Shown: positions 50,874 through 59,771, counted from the first letter of the stretch. The stretch: DNA of 64,000 bases from Chloroflexota bacterium (GCA_016197225.1 JACPWC010000114.1:106016-170015); one strand, 5' to 3'. The notes: generated from the letters alone by a model not told the origin. Translations and numbers: made by a program.

Positions 50874-51932
50874 ATGGACTTCGACCTTGAAGCAGAAACA
50901 AAACGCCAACATCACTTACTGGCAACCCACTACGGCGATCCGGCCAGCGCCGGTTTGCTCTGCTACTTCAAACCGGGCGCAGACTGTGCAGGCCGGTTTC
51001 CAGAGTTGGCGCGCCTGACTTCGCAGGGCATGTCGGCGCTGTATCAACTGGGCGAGTCGCCTTATCCGGCCAGTGAGGATATTGCTCACTGTTATACCGG
51101 ACTGATTGCCACCGGTCATGAATTCACGGAGCGCTATCAGGCGCAGACCCATTTGCGGCAAGCTTGGCTCGATTTGCTTCAGAGCCGCCACGAAGAATCG
51201 GCGGCTGGCGCGATGCCTTTGTGCGACCGGGCCTTGCTCGTCATTGGCCGGGAGCGATTTTGCCTGCACCCGGCGCTCAAGTTCTTCCTGGGCGTTTCGG
51301 CGATGCAAGCCAGTCATGCCAAAGAAGAACTTTTGCAGGCTGGCTTGATTCGTGAACACGAGGTCGCCGTGACGCGCCGTCAATCGGCGCGGGTCTATAC
51401 GCTTTCCGCCAACGGATTCAACGAGACGCAGGCGCTGGGGCAGTGCTTCAAGCCCGCGCCCTCCCCGCGTTCGGTGGCCATGCAGGAACGGCTGTTACAC
51501 CAGCAAACCGTGATGCTGTATCTGATGGAAAGCCGTACAGCCGAAACGCGGCGGGTATTCACCGAGCCGGGGCCATCGCCAATCCCCAGCCCGCTCGGCG
51601 TCATCATGCCAGATATTGAGATTGTCTACCCGGATGGGCAACAACATTTTGTCGAAGTCGAAGCAGATGCTCACGACTACGGCCTGCCCTTGGCCAAGTT
51701 GGATAAATATCTGGCGAGCGCCGTCGACGAAGTCTGGCTGGTCATTAGCGGCAACATCCAGCGGGCACTGCTGGATGTGGAACGCTGGGGCGATGAAAGG
51801 CGGAGGAAGCGCCCGCCACGAATGCCGGCCGACCCGCGCCTGTGTATCCATGTCGCCTCACTGTCGCATTTGCAACGGTTCGGGCCCGGCCAGGCGAACT
51901 GGCAAACGTATCTGCTTTGGCTTGAGGCATGA
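50874..51932 (+). CDS. winged-helix protein with C-terminal nuclease-like domain (replication-relaxation type)
   Basis: 352 aa. Middle helices (LLVIGRERFCLHPALKFFLG, SARVYTLSANGFNE) resemble a winged helix. The C-terminal third has MPDIEIVYPDG, FVEVEADAH and KLDKYLASAVDEVWLVIS: the D...ExE...K pattern of restriction-endonuclease folds found in plasmid replication-relaxation proteins. It may nick or bind element DNA, which is inference. ATG 50874 follows GAGG; a longer frame begins inside the hairpin. It overlaps the next gene by four bases (ATGA). Confidence 0.6.
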   Translation: MDFDLEAETKRQHHLLATHYGDPASAGLLCYFKPGADCAGRFPELARLTSQGMSALYQLGESPYPASEDIAHCYTGLIATGHEFTERYQAQTHLRQAWLDLLQSRHEESAAGAMPLCDRALLVIGRERFCLHPALKFFLGVSAMQASHAKEELLQAGLIREHEVAVTRRQSARVYTLSANGFNETQALGQCFKPAPSPRSVAMQERLLHQQTVMLYLMESRTAETRRVFTEPGPSPIPSPLGVIMPDIEIVYPDGQQHFVEVEADAHDYGLPLAKLDKYLASAVDEVWLVISGNIQRALLDVERWGDERRRKRPPRMPADPRLCIHVASLSHLQRFGPGQANWQTYLLWLEA

Positions 51933-52705
51933 GTGAAAACGACGCAACGCGTGCCAAGCGATGGCGGTTGGCCGATGAAATTCTGGCGATTACGCAGATT
52001 CTCACCCCAGGCATTTTCAGCGTGGTGTCCCAGAAGATTGGGCTGGCTGACATGAGCGAAAGTTGCGCCCGAGAGGCGCTTGAAGAGATGCACAGCCACA
52101 ATCACTTGCACCGTCTCGCCGTCGCGATGGATCTGGCAATGTTCGACGCCGGGCCGCTGTACTTCAGAAGTGAGTCAGCATGGCGAATGTATCCGGTGGC
52201 CACTCGCCTTCGCTTTCTCCGGCTGCTCATCGGTGCCACGGTCGGGGTGCGGTTGAACTACGCCTCTCTCGACGAACTGGGTCAGCGGTTCAAGGTGGCG
52301 CAGGCGCAACGGGGCTCGCGACCGGATTTCACGATTCGACTCAGCCACGCGCCGGAAATGCTGTTCTGCCTGGTCGAACACCGCGGCTGGTCGGAGCTGC
52401 GCTGCTTGAGTTTCCTGCGAACTCTCTGGAAGTCTCAGGCGGCACCAAAGGAAAGTGTGGTAAGCGGCATTTACCAGGAGCATGTTCTCAACTGTCACGT
52501 GGTCGTCGTCGAAACCCGCGCCCGTTACTGGACAGACGGCCACTGCCGCTCCATTCCGTTGAACTGGATGAAGGCGGCTCTGCAGTTTGAGAGCAAGTTT
52601 GGCCTGTTGCCCACTATCTCGGTGGCGCACTGGAAGGGCTTGTCCCAAATGACGGGCGAGGACGATTTCGTCAGGCAGTTGCAGAACTTGTACGGTCTGT
52701 GCTGA
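51929..52705 (+). CDS. hypothetical element protein
   Basis: 258 aa, ATGA overlap with the gene before it. The N-terminal half is helical (ADEILAITQILTPGIFSVVSQKIG), perhaps a winged helix; the rest is mixed. I recognise no family. Its place in an overlapping operon shows it belongs to the element. Confidence 0.6.
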   Translation: MSENDATRAKRWRLADEILAITQILTPGIFSVVSQKIGLADMSESCAREALEEMHSHNHLHRLAVAMDLAMFDAGPLYFRSESAWRMYPVATRLRFLRLLIGATVGVRLNYASLDELGQRFKVAQAQRGSRPDFTIRLSHAPEMLFCLVEHRGWSELRCLSFLRTLWKSQAAPKESVVSGIYQEHVLNCHVVVVETRARYWTDGHCRSIPLNWMKAALQFESKFGLLPTISVAHWKGLSQMTGEDDFVRQLQNLYGLC

Positions 52706-52719
52706 AGGAGGATGCTCGT

Positions 52720-53076
52720 ATGCGAAAAATGGCCTGGGTCATGGTAGGCGGCCTGTTGGTCGCCATGGTGCTGATGGCGCTGACAGTCGCGGCCATGAGC
52801 GCGTTGGCCGCCGCCCTGCAGGCCGCGGCATTTCTGGCCAGCCAGATACTCACCGGTGTCATGGTCGGCCTAGCCTTCGTCGCCGGCGGCGCGGTGGGTT
52901 ATGCGATTGCTATCGCCCGATTCAATGCACTGACGCTCTCGCGTAAATCTGTGACTCGCCCATTGGCTACCGTCGTTCCGCCAACCGCACAACTTTCTTC
53001 ACCGACACAATTGCAGATCGTGGAAGTCGCTGACGAACTTGACGTCTCGCTCTTCGCCGACTGGGGTTGGAAATGA
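52720..53076 (+). CDS. small membrane protein of the element
   Basis: 118 aa with two membrane segments (MVGGLLVAMVLMALTVAAM and ILTGVMVGLAFVAGGAVGYAIAI), then a Pro/Thr/Gln-rich tail. ATG 52720 has a perfect AAGGAGG 8 nt before it; a GTG further upstream is less likely. Stop overlaps the next start (ATGA). Confidence 0.65.
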   Translation: MRKMAWVMVGGLLVAMVLMALTVAAMSALAAALQAAAFLASQILTGVMVGLAFVAGGAVGYAIAIARFNALTLSRKSVTRPLATVVPPTAQLSSPTQLQIVEVADELDVSLFADWGWK

Positions 53077-54053
53077 AGCCGCTGTTCATCAGTTCAGTTG
53101 CCGCAATGCTGGCGCTACTCACCGCCTGTGCTGGCAACGGTGTTGCGCCTTTGCCAACGGCGACGCTGGACCTGTTCGCCCAGAACGCCTACGCCCAAGC
53201 CACGCTCGACACTGCCAACACCCAGATTGCCGTCGTCAACGCCGAGGCGGCCGGCATCGCCGCCCGGTTGACGGCCACCGCCGAAGCGCCGACCGTGTCC
53301 GCCCAGCAGACCGAGCACGCCCTGCGCGTCGCTCAAACCGAGCAGGCGATGGCGCTGGCTAAAGATAACGCCACCAGCACTGCCTCTGCCGCCCAGACTG
53401 GCACGATAGTCGCCTTTGCGGGTCTGACGGCCACAGTTGCGGCCAACCAGACCGAGACGAGGGTGGCCAACATGAACGCGACCGGAACGGCCATTCCTTT
53501 GCAGACGGCGCAGGCTCGCCAGGAGCAACGAGCCGAGATGGCTTTGCAGGCGGACACTGCCACCAACGTTCTCAAGACCTGGGCGCCGTGGGTCATCGGC
53601 CTGGCGGTGCTGGTGGTGATCGGCATCGCGATCTGGAAGTTGCTGCCGGTGCTTGAACTGCGCCTGCGAACGATTCGGCGCGGGCCGTACGATGCGCCCC
53701 TCATCCTGCTCGACCCCGGCCACCGGACGACGGTGATTGACCCCGACCGCAGTTTCGGACCGGCCCTGCTCTCCGGGCCGAACGGGGTGCAGGTGTCGGG
53801 CCTCGCCGCCGACCCAGGGTTGCAAGACCGGGTCACGGCGCGCGACCAGGCGGTGGATCTGGCCCGTGCCCTGCCACCAGGCCAGCGGCGAACTTTTCAG
53901 CAATTGGCGGCAACCACCCACCAGCCGCCGGCGCAACCCGTCGAGGGTGAGGTGCTGGAGGCCGACATCGTCGTCCTGCCGCCCGATCATCCGAACGTGC
54001 AACCGATTGTGCAAGAAGCCGAAGCGAAACTCTTGACCCAGGGAGGCCAATGA
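53073..54053 (+). CDS. lipoprotein-like coiled-coil membrane protein of the element
   Basis: 326 aa. LALLTACAG at the N-terminus is a lipobox. Residues ~30-170 are Ala/Thr/Gln-rich helix (likely coiled coil). A membrane segment (WVIGLAVLVVIGIAIW) lies at ~178, and the C-terminal part is cytoplasmic-like. It overlaps the ATPase gene by ATGA. Together with the ATPase this may form a membrane DNA channel; this is inference. Confidence 0.6.
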   Translation: MKPLFISSVAAMLALLTACAGNGVAPLPTATLDLFAQNAYAQATLDTANTQIAVVNAEAAGIAARLTATAEAPTVSAQQTEHALRVAQTEQAMALAKDNATSTASAAQTGTIVAFAGLTATVAANQTETRVANMNATGTAIPLQTAQARQEQRAEMALQADTATNVLKTWAPWVIGLAVLVVIGIAIWKLLPVLELRLRTIRRGPYDAPLILLDPGHRTTVIDPDRSFGPALLSGPNGVQVSGLAADPGLQDRVTARDQAVDLARALPPGQRRTFQQLAATTHQPPAQPVEGEVLEADIVVLPPDHPNVQPIVQEAEAKLLTQGGQ

Positions 54054-55375
54054 TGACAGCCACGATCACCTTACCCGCCAGCAAATATCTGCCCGCCGCC
54101 CGCATTGCCGCCGCCGCGGTGCGGACGGTCTTCGGCCAGCGCGATCTTGAACTGGCCGCCATCCGCCAGTACATCCTCACCGAGAACGGCGCACGGGCCT
54201 GGCTCATCGTCGCCCTCGACCCGCACCACATTGGCCGTATCGAGCGCTACACCGACGGCGAGGTTCTGCACCACATCAGCACAACGCTGAGGGGCAAGCC
54301 CGTTCTGCTCTCCAACTCCACTGGACTGCGCTACGTGGTTTTGCTCTCGGATGCGCCAACTCTGCCGAGTGAAGTCGAATATCCCGGCCACGATTGCTCT
54401 TCCTCGCAATCGCGCGGCCTTCTGCAGTTGGGCGTCAACATCGCCGGGCCGGTCACGATGTCGTGGAAGGAGTTGGGCCATGTGCTGGTAGCCGGCATGA
54501 CAGGCTTCGGCAAGTCCAACTTCCTGCGCCTGCTCGTCGAGCAAGGGGCGGCGGAAGGATTCAAGTTGGCCCTGGCCGATCCCGATGGCCGCACGTTCCC
54601 GTACTTTGCCGGTCACCCGACACTGCTTGCGCCGCTCGGCGCGACTCTGGATGGGTGCGTGACGGTGCTGAAGAAGGCTGAAGAAGAAATCACACGGCGG
54701 GCGGCTTTGTTTCGCAACTCGTCGCACAATCCCGACGACATCAACGCTTACAACGCAACGATGCCTGAGAGCGAACGACTCGTGCGGTTGCTGGTCGTGG
54801 TGGACGAGTTCAACGGGTTGGTGCAGGCGACGGGAGGCCTCAAAGGGTCGGTGGCCCAGGCCGCCACCCAGATTGCCTGGCGCGGACGCAAGTTCGGGGT
54901 GACGCTGGTGCTGGCTGGGCAGACATTTGAGAAAGACATCGTCGGGCCCGTGCGCGATCAACTGGCGACCCGGATCTGCTTTCGGGTGGCCACGCCGTCA
55001 GTGTCGCGCATCGTTATCGGCCAGCATGGCGCAGAGCGATTGAGCCTGTCGGGCCGGGCGCTGTCTACCTTTGGCGCAATGCAGGTCTACCGCGCAAGCA
55101 AGCCCCAAGCTGCGCCGCCCAACGACGGCCTGACGGTTCAGGAGCGAAGACTGGCGGCGCAGTTGATCGCCGAACACAAGGGGCGGGTGACGTTTGAGGC
55201 GCTGTCCAAACTTGGCATCCCCCGCCGGCCCGCCGAACGCCTGCGCGCCGACTGGGAGAGTCGCGGCCTGGCCGTGCGTCGCGCCGAGCAGGACAACGCC
55301 CTATGCGTGGCTCCCAGCGTCGTCCGGGCCGTGCAAGCCGGTCAGACCGGGCAAGCCGCGCAAACCGCCGAATAA
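54050..55375 (+). CDS. FtsK/HerA-like DNA-translocating ATPase
   Basis: 441 aa. GHVLVAGMTGFGKSN (Walker A, residues ~149-156) and LLVVVDEF (Walker B, ~250) with a following AWRGRKFGVTLVLAGQT are typical of FtsK/VirB4/HerA-type pumps. The C-terminal ~80 residues carry a winged helix (LSKLGIPRRPAERLR). No membrane helices are in it, so it would sit under the membrane protein pair encoded before it. Such pumps drive conjugation or plasmid segregation. It is the best candidate for a transfer motor in the element. Confidence 0.8.
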   Translation: MMTATITLPASKYLPAARIAAAAVRTVFGQRDLELAAIRQYILTENGARAWLIVALDPHHIGRIERYTDGEVLHHISTTLRGKPVLLSNSTGLRYVVLLSDAPTLPSEVEYPGHDCSSSQSRGLLQLGVNIAGPVTMSWKELGHVLVAGMTGFGKSNFLRLLVEQGAAEGFKLALADPDGRTFPYFAGHPTLLAPLGATLDGCVTVLKKAEEEITRRAALFRNSSHNPDDINAYNATMPESERLVRLLVVVDEFNGLVQATGGLKGSVAQAATQIAWRGRKFGVTLVLAGQTFEKDIVGPVRDQLATRICFRVATPSVSRIVIGQHGAERLSLSGRALSTFGAMQVYRASKPQAAPPNDGLTVQERRLAAQLIAEHKGRVTFEALSKLGIPRRPAERLRADWESRGLAVRRAEQDNALCVAPSVVRAVQAGQTGQAAQTAE

Positions 55376-55434
55376 GTGATCAGGCCGACGAGAGTGAGTG
55401 TACAAACCGCGAGCAAACCGAAGGAAGGTTGAAG

Positions 55435-55773
55435 ATGAACAGTTACTGCATTGCCTACACCACAGAAGGCCAGGTGTGCCGCCAGCCAGCCGACTATCTC
55501 GACGTACGCCGGGGTGGGATGGTGTGCGATGAGCATCGCCCGGCCGACTTGATTCTCAAGAACAAGTATGGCCGCTACGAGTTCGACGGGCATGAATTGA
55601 CCAGCGGCACGCCGCTTGAAGTTCTGCGCGGCGACCGCTGGGAACAGGGTTGCGTTGAATTCGACTGGGATCGCGAAGACTATGTCATTCTGCTGGCGTT
55701 AGGCGGAACGATGACGATGCGGCCCGACCTGTCCGTGCGGTTGCAATGCGAGGAAGTGCTGGAGAGGAGGTAA
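55435..55773 (+). CDS. hypothetical Cys-rich small protein
   Basis: 112 aa. CIAYTTEGQVC, then MVCDEHRP: a Cys/Cys/Cys/His set that could bind zinc. The rest (EFDWDREDYVILLALGGTMTMRP) is beta-rich. An AAGGAAGG ribosome site lies before ATG 55435. No family recognised. Confidence 0.6.
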   Translation: MNSYCIAYTTEGQVCRQPADYLDVRRGGMVCDEHRPADLILKNKYGRYEFDGHELTSGTPLEVLRGDRWEQGCVEFDWDREDYVILLALGGTMTMRPDLSVRLQCEEVLERR

Positions 55774-55892
55774 GCCGCCGAAGATTTCTATTCGACAAAC
55801 TCAATCCATTTATCCATGAGGCAATGATGAAAGGGTTCTGGAACCGTCACATGTAATCGTTCGGAGATATGCCTATGACAACTGAAAACAAA

Positions 55893-55915
55893 ACCGCCGG
55901 TTGCAGCCCGGCGGT
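55893..55915. promoter_or_regulatory. GC hairpin before the replication genes
   Basis: 8-bp stem ACCGCCGG/CCGGCGGT with 7-nt loop. It lies in the 277-bp space before the initiator gene, which otherwise shows no credible gene (a 61-codon frame over it, from 55869, is weak). May act as transcription attenuator. Confidence 0.4.
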
Positions 55916-56050
55916 CAAAGGGGAAGACTTCCTGGGAAGGGCGTCTTCTGTTGGTCATTATACTACCACAAAACAAAGGTCGAGTCCGCAGAAACTTTTC
56001 AAGGACTTTCGTCCGGTCGACGGGCCGCGCTACCTCCTCGGGAGGCGGGC

Positions 56051-57508
56051 ATGACTGACCCATTCACCGCAGGCGATCTCGACGCCCCTATCCAAATCCA
56101 TGCCGGCAACCCCGTCATCGACGGCGGTATTGCCGCCATCCCCAAAATGCTGTTGCGCTTCGCCCGTTTCATTGACTGCGGCGAAGGCCAACTCTTGAAT
56201 GACCGACAGGTGCTGCTGATCACCATGGTGATCGGCCTGCATGAAGATCACAACTTGCGCCTGAGCAATCTGCCGATGACGGCGACTCTGCGAACACTCG
56301 AAGACGATCTCGGATTCTTTCGCAAAGTCGGGCTGGTGTTCACCACCCGCGACTATTACCCGCCCGTCAATAGCCGCCCGCCACGAATGCGGTCACAGAT
56401 TTGGGACATCCGCTCGTTGATGCTCAATCTGGATGCGATCCAACGGCTGTGGCTCAACCGGCAAACCCAAAAGGTGGCCGAGTGGCATTCCGGCGGCGAG
56501 CGCGGCCTGAGACCCGTCTACGAGTTCCCAGCCGGCTTTAGGCATAAAGTGGTAGTGCCACTGCCGGTGTTGGAAGACATCGCCGCCGATCCTCGGAGTT
56601 TTTATCCAGTGCCCGATAAGTGGTTGAGATTGATCCGGGCAACGTTTACACCGGAACAAATCGCGACATTCAAGCGCACTCACCACTCCCTGCCTACCTA
56701 CGCTAAAACTGCCAGTAGGCCTACCAGCGGTGGAACCGCCAGTTGGGGAACACCTACCACCGCTAAAACTGCCGGTAGGGATAGGCCTACCAACTCTAAA
56801 ACCGCCAGTAGGGTTGTGCCTACCGACGCTCAAACCGTTGGTAGGAGAGTGCCTACCAACGCTCAAACCGCCAGTCATCTAGTTAAAGACTCTGAGGAGG
56901 AGGAAGGGCTCGTCCCCGAAGAATTTCCAGATGACCCTGTTGTCGCACGCTTCGTCGCCCTGAAAGGCAACGGCTACCAGTTCACCGAGCGCGACCGCGA
57001 GCAATTGGCCGCTCTGCGCGCCGACGGCTACGCCGACGACGAAATCCAACACGGCATTGATGCCGCCTTTGCCCTGCCCGGCAAACCGCAACGCTTCGCG
57101 CAATGCGCCCGCGTCACCCGTAATCAACCACCTGCAACCGGAAAACCCGAGCCTCAACCACCCGCCAAGCGGAATGTTGAGAACCAGAAACCCGAACTGC
57201 TACCTGAACTTACGGATGCCGCCGCCTTGCTTGAGTCCATCGCCGGCAACTCGCCATCGCCTCTTGCCAAACTCAAGGCGCTGGCCGATGGCTGTGATGC
57301 CACCGCTCGCAAACACAACTCGACCGGCCCGGCCTGGACTCTGCGGGCCATCCGGCTGTCGGTGCAGGCCAAAGACCCGCTAGCTTACGCCAAAGCGGTG
57401 CTCGACGACTGGATCGAGAATGGCCCGGAGCTACGCTCGCGCGAGCGGCGACAGAAAGCGCCCGTCGCCGCCCGCAAAACGGATTGGAACAAATCCATCG
57501 ACGCCTGA
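56051..57508 (+). CDS. putative replication initiator with internal iteron repeats
   Basis: 485 aa. ATG 56051 follows GGGAGGCG. Residues ~20-215 look like a helical DNA-binding domain (KMLLRFARFIDCGEGQLL, ITMVIGLHEDHN, TLRTLEDDLGFF). Residues ~215-276 are encoded by 33-bp repeats (see separate entry). The C-terminal ~200 residues include a helical DnaD-like part. Next gene is a DnaA/DnaC-type loader. This order (initiator holding the origin, then helicase loader) is like lambda O and P. The call rests on context and repeats, since no sequence family was recognised. Confidence 0.6.
   Translation: MTDPFTAGDLDAPIQIHAGNPVIDGGIAAIPKMLLRFARFIDCGEGQLLNDRQVLLITMVIGLHEDHNLRLSNLPMTATLRTLEDDLGFFRKVGLVFTTRDYYPPVNSRPPRMRSQIWDIRSLMLNLDAIQRLWLNRQTQKVAEWHSGGERGLRPVYEFPAGFRHKVVVPLPVLEDIAADPRSFYPVPDKWLRLIRATFTPEQIATFKRTHHSLPTYAKTASRPTSGGTASWGTPTTAKTAGRDRPTNSKTASRVVPTDAQTVGRRVPTNAQTASHLVKDSEEEEGLVPEEFPDDPVVARFVALKGNGYQFTERDREQLAALRADGYADDEIQHGIDAAFALPGKPQRFAQCARVTRNQPPATGKPEPQPPAKRNVENQKPELLPELTDAAALLESIAGNSPSPLAKLKALADGCDATARKHNSTGPAWTLRAIRLSVQAKDPLAYAKAVLDDWIENGPELRSRERRQKAPVAARKTDWNKSIDA
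56692..56875 (+). repeat. six iteron-like repeats, probable replication origin
   Basis: Units start at 56692, 56719, 56752, 56785, 56818 and 56851. Spacing is 27 bp, then exactly 33 bp four times. Each has CCTACC at the left and (G/A)GTAGG or a variant at the right, with CGCTAAAACTGCC-like centre, so each is a dyad. They lie inside the initiator gene and keep its frame (11 residues per unit). Confidence 0.75.
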
Positions 57509-57520
57509 GGAGCTGAGACC

Positions 57521-58510
57521 ATGAGACCCAATCAACCCTTCGACTCCGCTCAGGGCAAGCTCTGGCTCGCCGCCCTCGGTGAGCTCCAACTGCAACTCAC
57601 CAAGACGACGTTCGACACCTGGTTGCGTGACACGTTGTTACTCTCTCACGATGCGGAAGTCAATGAGTTCACCATCGGAGTTGAAACGCCGTATGCCAAA
57701 GACTGGCTGGAGAACCGCTTGCTCTCGACACTCAAGCGCACTTTGAGTGCAGTGTGTGGCCGGCCGGCGCAGTTGAAGATTGTGTTATCACCACTTGCGC
57801 CGCCGGCGGAGACCACGGACGAGGAGGAGGACGAACCGCACCTCAGCCTCGACGACTACGACTGGGCACGACTCGGCGTGCCAGACATCTTCAAACACGA
57901 GACTCTGTCTACACTCGACTGGTCACAACCCGCACTGCAAAAGCCCGAACTACGCGACTACGTGGAACACGCCGCCGATTACTTCGAGGCCGGCATCGGC
58001 CTGACGCTGATTGGCACGCCCGGCACCGGCAAGACCCATCTGACCGCTGGATTGCTCAAGCAGGCCGTGGCCGGTGGGTATTCGGCCCGGTTCGCCGGCG
58101 TGGTTCCCTTGCTGGATCGTCTCAGGGCCACTTTCGACGGCCACCGTGCCGGTGAAAGCGAACAACGAATCATCTACAGCTTGATCGAGCCTGACGTACT
58201 GGTGCTCGACGACTTGCGGGTGGACAACCTGACGGTGTGGGCGCGCGACCGGTTGTATGCCGTCGTCGGCGGGCGCTGGGAGCGTGGCCTGCCGACCCTC
58301 ACCACCAGCAACTACACGCCCGAAGAGTTGTTCCATCCGGCGGGCCGCGACCGCCTCGGCCTCGACGAAGGCACACTCTCACGCTTGATTCGTTCGGCGC
58401 TGACCCTCACCATCGTGGGCGAAGATTACCGTCTCGAGCGCAAGCGCAAGAAAATTGCCGCCATTCAATCCGCCCGCGCCATACTTACACTTTGCAGGAA
58501 TAAGCCATGA
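57521..58510 (+). CDS. DnaA-domain-I / DnaC-like AAA+ helicase loader fusion
   Basis: 329 aa. Residues ~14-90 (LWLAALGELQLQLTKTTFDTWL ... KRTLSAVCG) match DnaA domain I. Residues ~140-300 are an AAA+ module with LIGTPGTGKTHLTAG (Walker A) and VLVLDDLRVD (Walker B) like DnaC/IstB loaders. No DnaA domain IV (DNA-binding HTH) is present. It would place replicative helicase at the element's origin. Residues ~5-12 (QPFDSAQGK) come from a CCCTTCGACTCCGCTCAGGG repeat. A GAGGAG lies 9 nt before ATG. It overlaps the SSB-like gene by ATGA. Confidence 0.8.
   Translation: MRPNQPFDSAQGKLWLAALGELQLQLTKTTFDTWLRDTLLLSHDAEVNEFTIGVETPYAKDWLENRLLSTLKRTLSAVCGRPAQLKIVLSPLAPPAETTDEEEDEPHLSLDDYDWARLGVPDIFKHETLSTLDWSQPALQKPELRDYVEHAADYFEAGIGLTLIGTPGTGKTHLTAGLLKQAVAGGYSARFAGVVPLLDRLRATFDGHRAGESEQRIIYSLIEPDVLVLDDLRVDNLTVWARDRLYAVVGGRWERGLPTLTTSNYTPEELFHPAGRDRLGLDEGTLSRLIRSALTLTIVGEDYRLERKRKKIAAIQSARAILTLCRNKP
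57536..57557. repeat. CCCTTCGACTCCGCTCAGGG element in the loader gene
   Basis: Short imperfect palindrome (CCCT/AGGG arms) of a type usually seen between genes; here it codes FDSAQGK at the start of the loader. Confidence 0.5.
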
Positions 58511-58890
58511 CTGACTCTCGAAACAGCGTTAACCTGATCGGCCAGATCCGGCTGATCAACGTGACCGATTACCAGATGCAAGACAACACCGCCCTCGTCG
58601 TCAACGCCACCATCGACACCGGGCCGGTGGCCTTGGGTGGCCGCCACAAAGTAATTCTCTCCGGCTTCCCCGCGCGCAAGATTCTGGCGTTCTTCCGCGC
58701 CGCCAGCCAGGATGAACTGGAGGGCTTCATCCGCGGTGAACTGTTCACCGTCTCCGGCGCAACCAGCGTCAAGGGCGACGTCGTAGATTTCTTCGTACCA
58801 AAGGAGATTGCCAGGAAAGCGCAAACCATCCTGGAGGCCATTGAGCCGCCTGAAAGCCGCAAGAGCCGGAGGCGCAACACGGAAGGGTAG
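58507..58890 (+). CDS. SSB-like OB-fold protein
   Basis: 127 aa. NSVNLIGQIRLINV starts like an SSB OB-fold, GELFTVSGATSVKGDVVDFFV fits the last strands, and the tail is basic rather than the acidic tip of normal SSB. Overlap by ATGA with the loader shows a replication role. The family call is moderate, as no aromatic DNA-binding set could be confirmed. Confidence 0.5.
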   Translation: MTDSRNSVNLIGQIRLINVTDYQMQDNTALVVNATIDTGPVALGGRHKVILSGFPARKILAFFRAASQDELEGFIRGELFTVSGATSVKGDVVDFFVPKEIARKAQTILEAIEPPESRKSRRRNTEG

Positions 58891-59040
58891 GGCTGGCCCG
58901 GCACGGCCACGCGCCCCACGCTCCCGCTCTGGCCTCACGGCCTGACGCGGGTCGGCCTGAGGGCCTTCGTAGGGCGCGGGCCTTGGCGGGCCTCGCCTCC
59001 AATCGGCCTGACGGCCTCCGAGGAGAGGGCAGACATCGCC
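58891..59040. repeat. GC-rich region of short GGCCTGACGGCC-type inverted repeats
   Basis: At least five GGCC-containing dyads (CGGCCTGACGGCC, GGCCTGAGGGCC and others) in 150 bp between the SSB-like and HNH genes. No gene is seen. Possible oriT, secondary origin or multi-site operator. Confidence 0.5.
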
Positions 59041-59445
59041 ATGAGAAACCGCCATCGCTATCCCCGTGACTGGGAAGGCATCAGCCGCCGCATCCGCCGG
59101 CGGGATGGCTATTGTTGCCAGCTCTGCGGCCTGCCGAATGGCGCAACGGGCTGGCGCGATGGCAAAGGCAAGTTTCATCTCACCCGGCGCGCACCGCGAG
59201 GCCAGCACCTGATCCGGATCGTCGTCACCGCCGCTCATCTTGGCGTGGACAAACCCGATGGCACGCCGGGAGACAAGCGCGACAAACTGGACTGCCGCGA
59301 CGAAAACCTGACGACGCTGTGCCGCCGCTGTCATTTGCGCTACGACACGGACGAGCGGCTCGCCAGCCGGGCGATTAACCGTCTTCGGCGACAGACGGAG
59401 GCTGGCCAGTTAGAACTCGTCCATGTGCAAAGCCGCTTCAAGTAA
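59041..59445 (+). CDS. HNH endonuclease
   Basis: 134 aa. CCQLCGLP and LTTLCRRCHLRYD are two zinc-binding CxxC pairs enclosing an AAHLGVDKPDGTPGDKRDKLDCRDEN segment with the HNH His/Asn. Short stand-alone HNH proteins are common in phages and mobile elements, where they nick DNA in packaging or homing. A GGAGAGG lies ahead of the ATG. Confidence 0.75.
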   Translation: MRNRHRYPRDWEGISRRIRRRDGYCCQLCGLPNGATGWRDGKGKFHLTRRAPRGQHLIRIVVTAAHLGVDKPDGTPGDKRDKLDCRDENLTTLCRRCHLRYDTDERLASRAINRLRRQTEAGQLELVHVQSRFK

Positions 59446-59771
59446 CGGCCCGTGCCACTCACCGGCTTTCCGGTTACGCGCCCTCATGTGCTTACCGATG
59501 AAAGATAGTTTGCCTCTGGGTAATCGCCTTACTGGCAAGAGTCCTTCCGGCAATTTTCGGGAGTCCTCCCCCGGCCAGCGCCTCTTCATCCGATAGGCCG
59601 GGAAAGGAGCGCCTGAGTTTGCCGTGAAGGGCAGTTCATGGGCCGGGGCCAGCCTCTGGAGAAATCGTCACGGAAATCCTGAAGGGCAGTTTGGAAAACC
59701 GGGCGTTGCGCCCTATCCAAAGCAACCATCTCTCGTATGGGGAACGGTAGAGGGCAGAAGCCGAATCATTC
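59446..59771. other. 326-bp space without a recognised gene
   Basis: Two near-direct copies of GAAGGGCAGTT (59627 and 59681) and a CCGG-rich dyad near 59546-59590. A 29-codon ATG frame (59504) has no support. Possibly a regulatory region for the nuclease gene downstream. Confidence 0.5.

Noticed and set aside
55869..56054. 61-codon plus-strand frame over the GC hairpin
   Set aside because: It has a weak ribosome site but contains the hairpin and no recognisable domain; kept only as a note under the hairpin.
55788..56063. 91-codon minus-strand frame before the initiator gene
   Set aside because: Lies antisense to the ribosome-binding site and start of the initiator gene and has no family features.
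56692..56875. CRISPR array
   Set aside because: Units are 33 bp apart with near-identical inter-repeat DNA and lie in a coding frame; there are no unique spacers and no cas genes.
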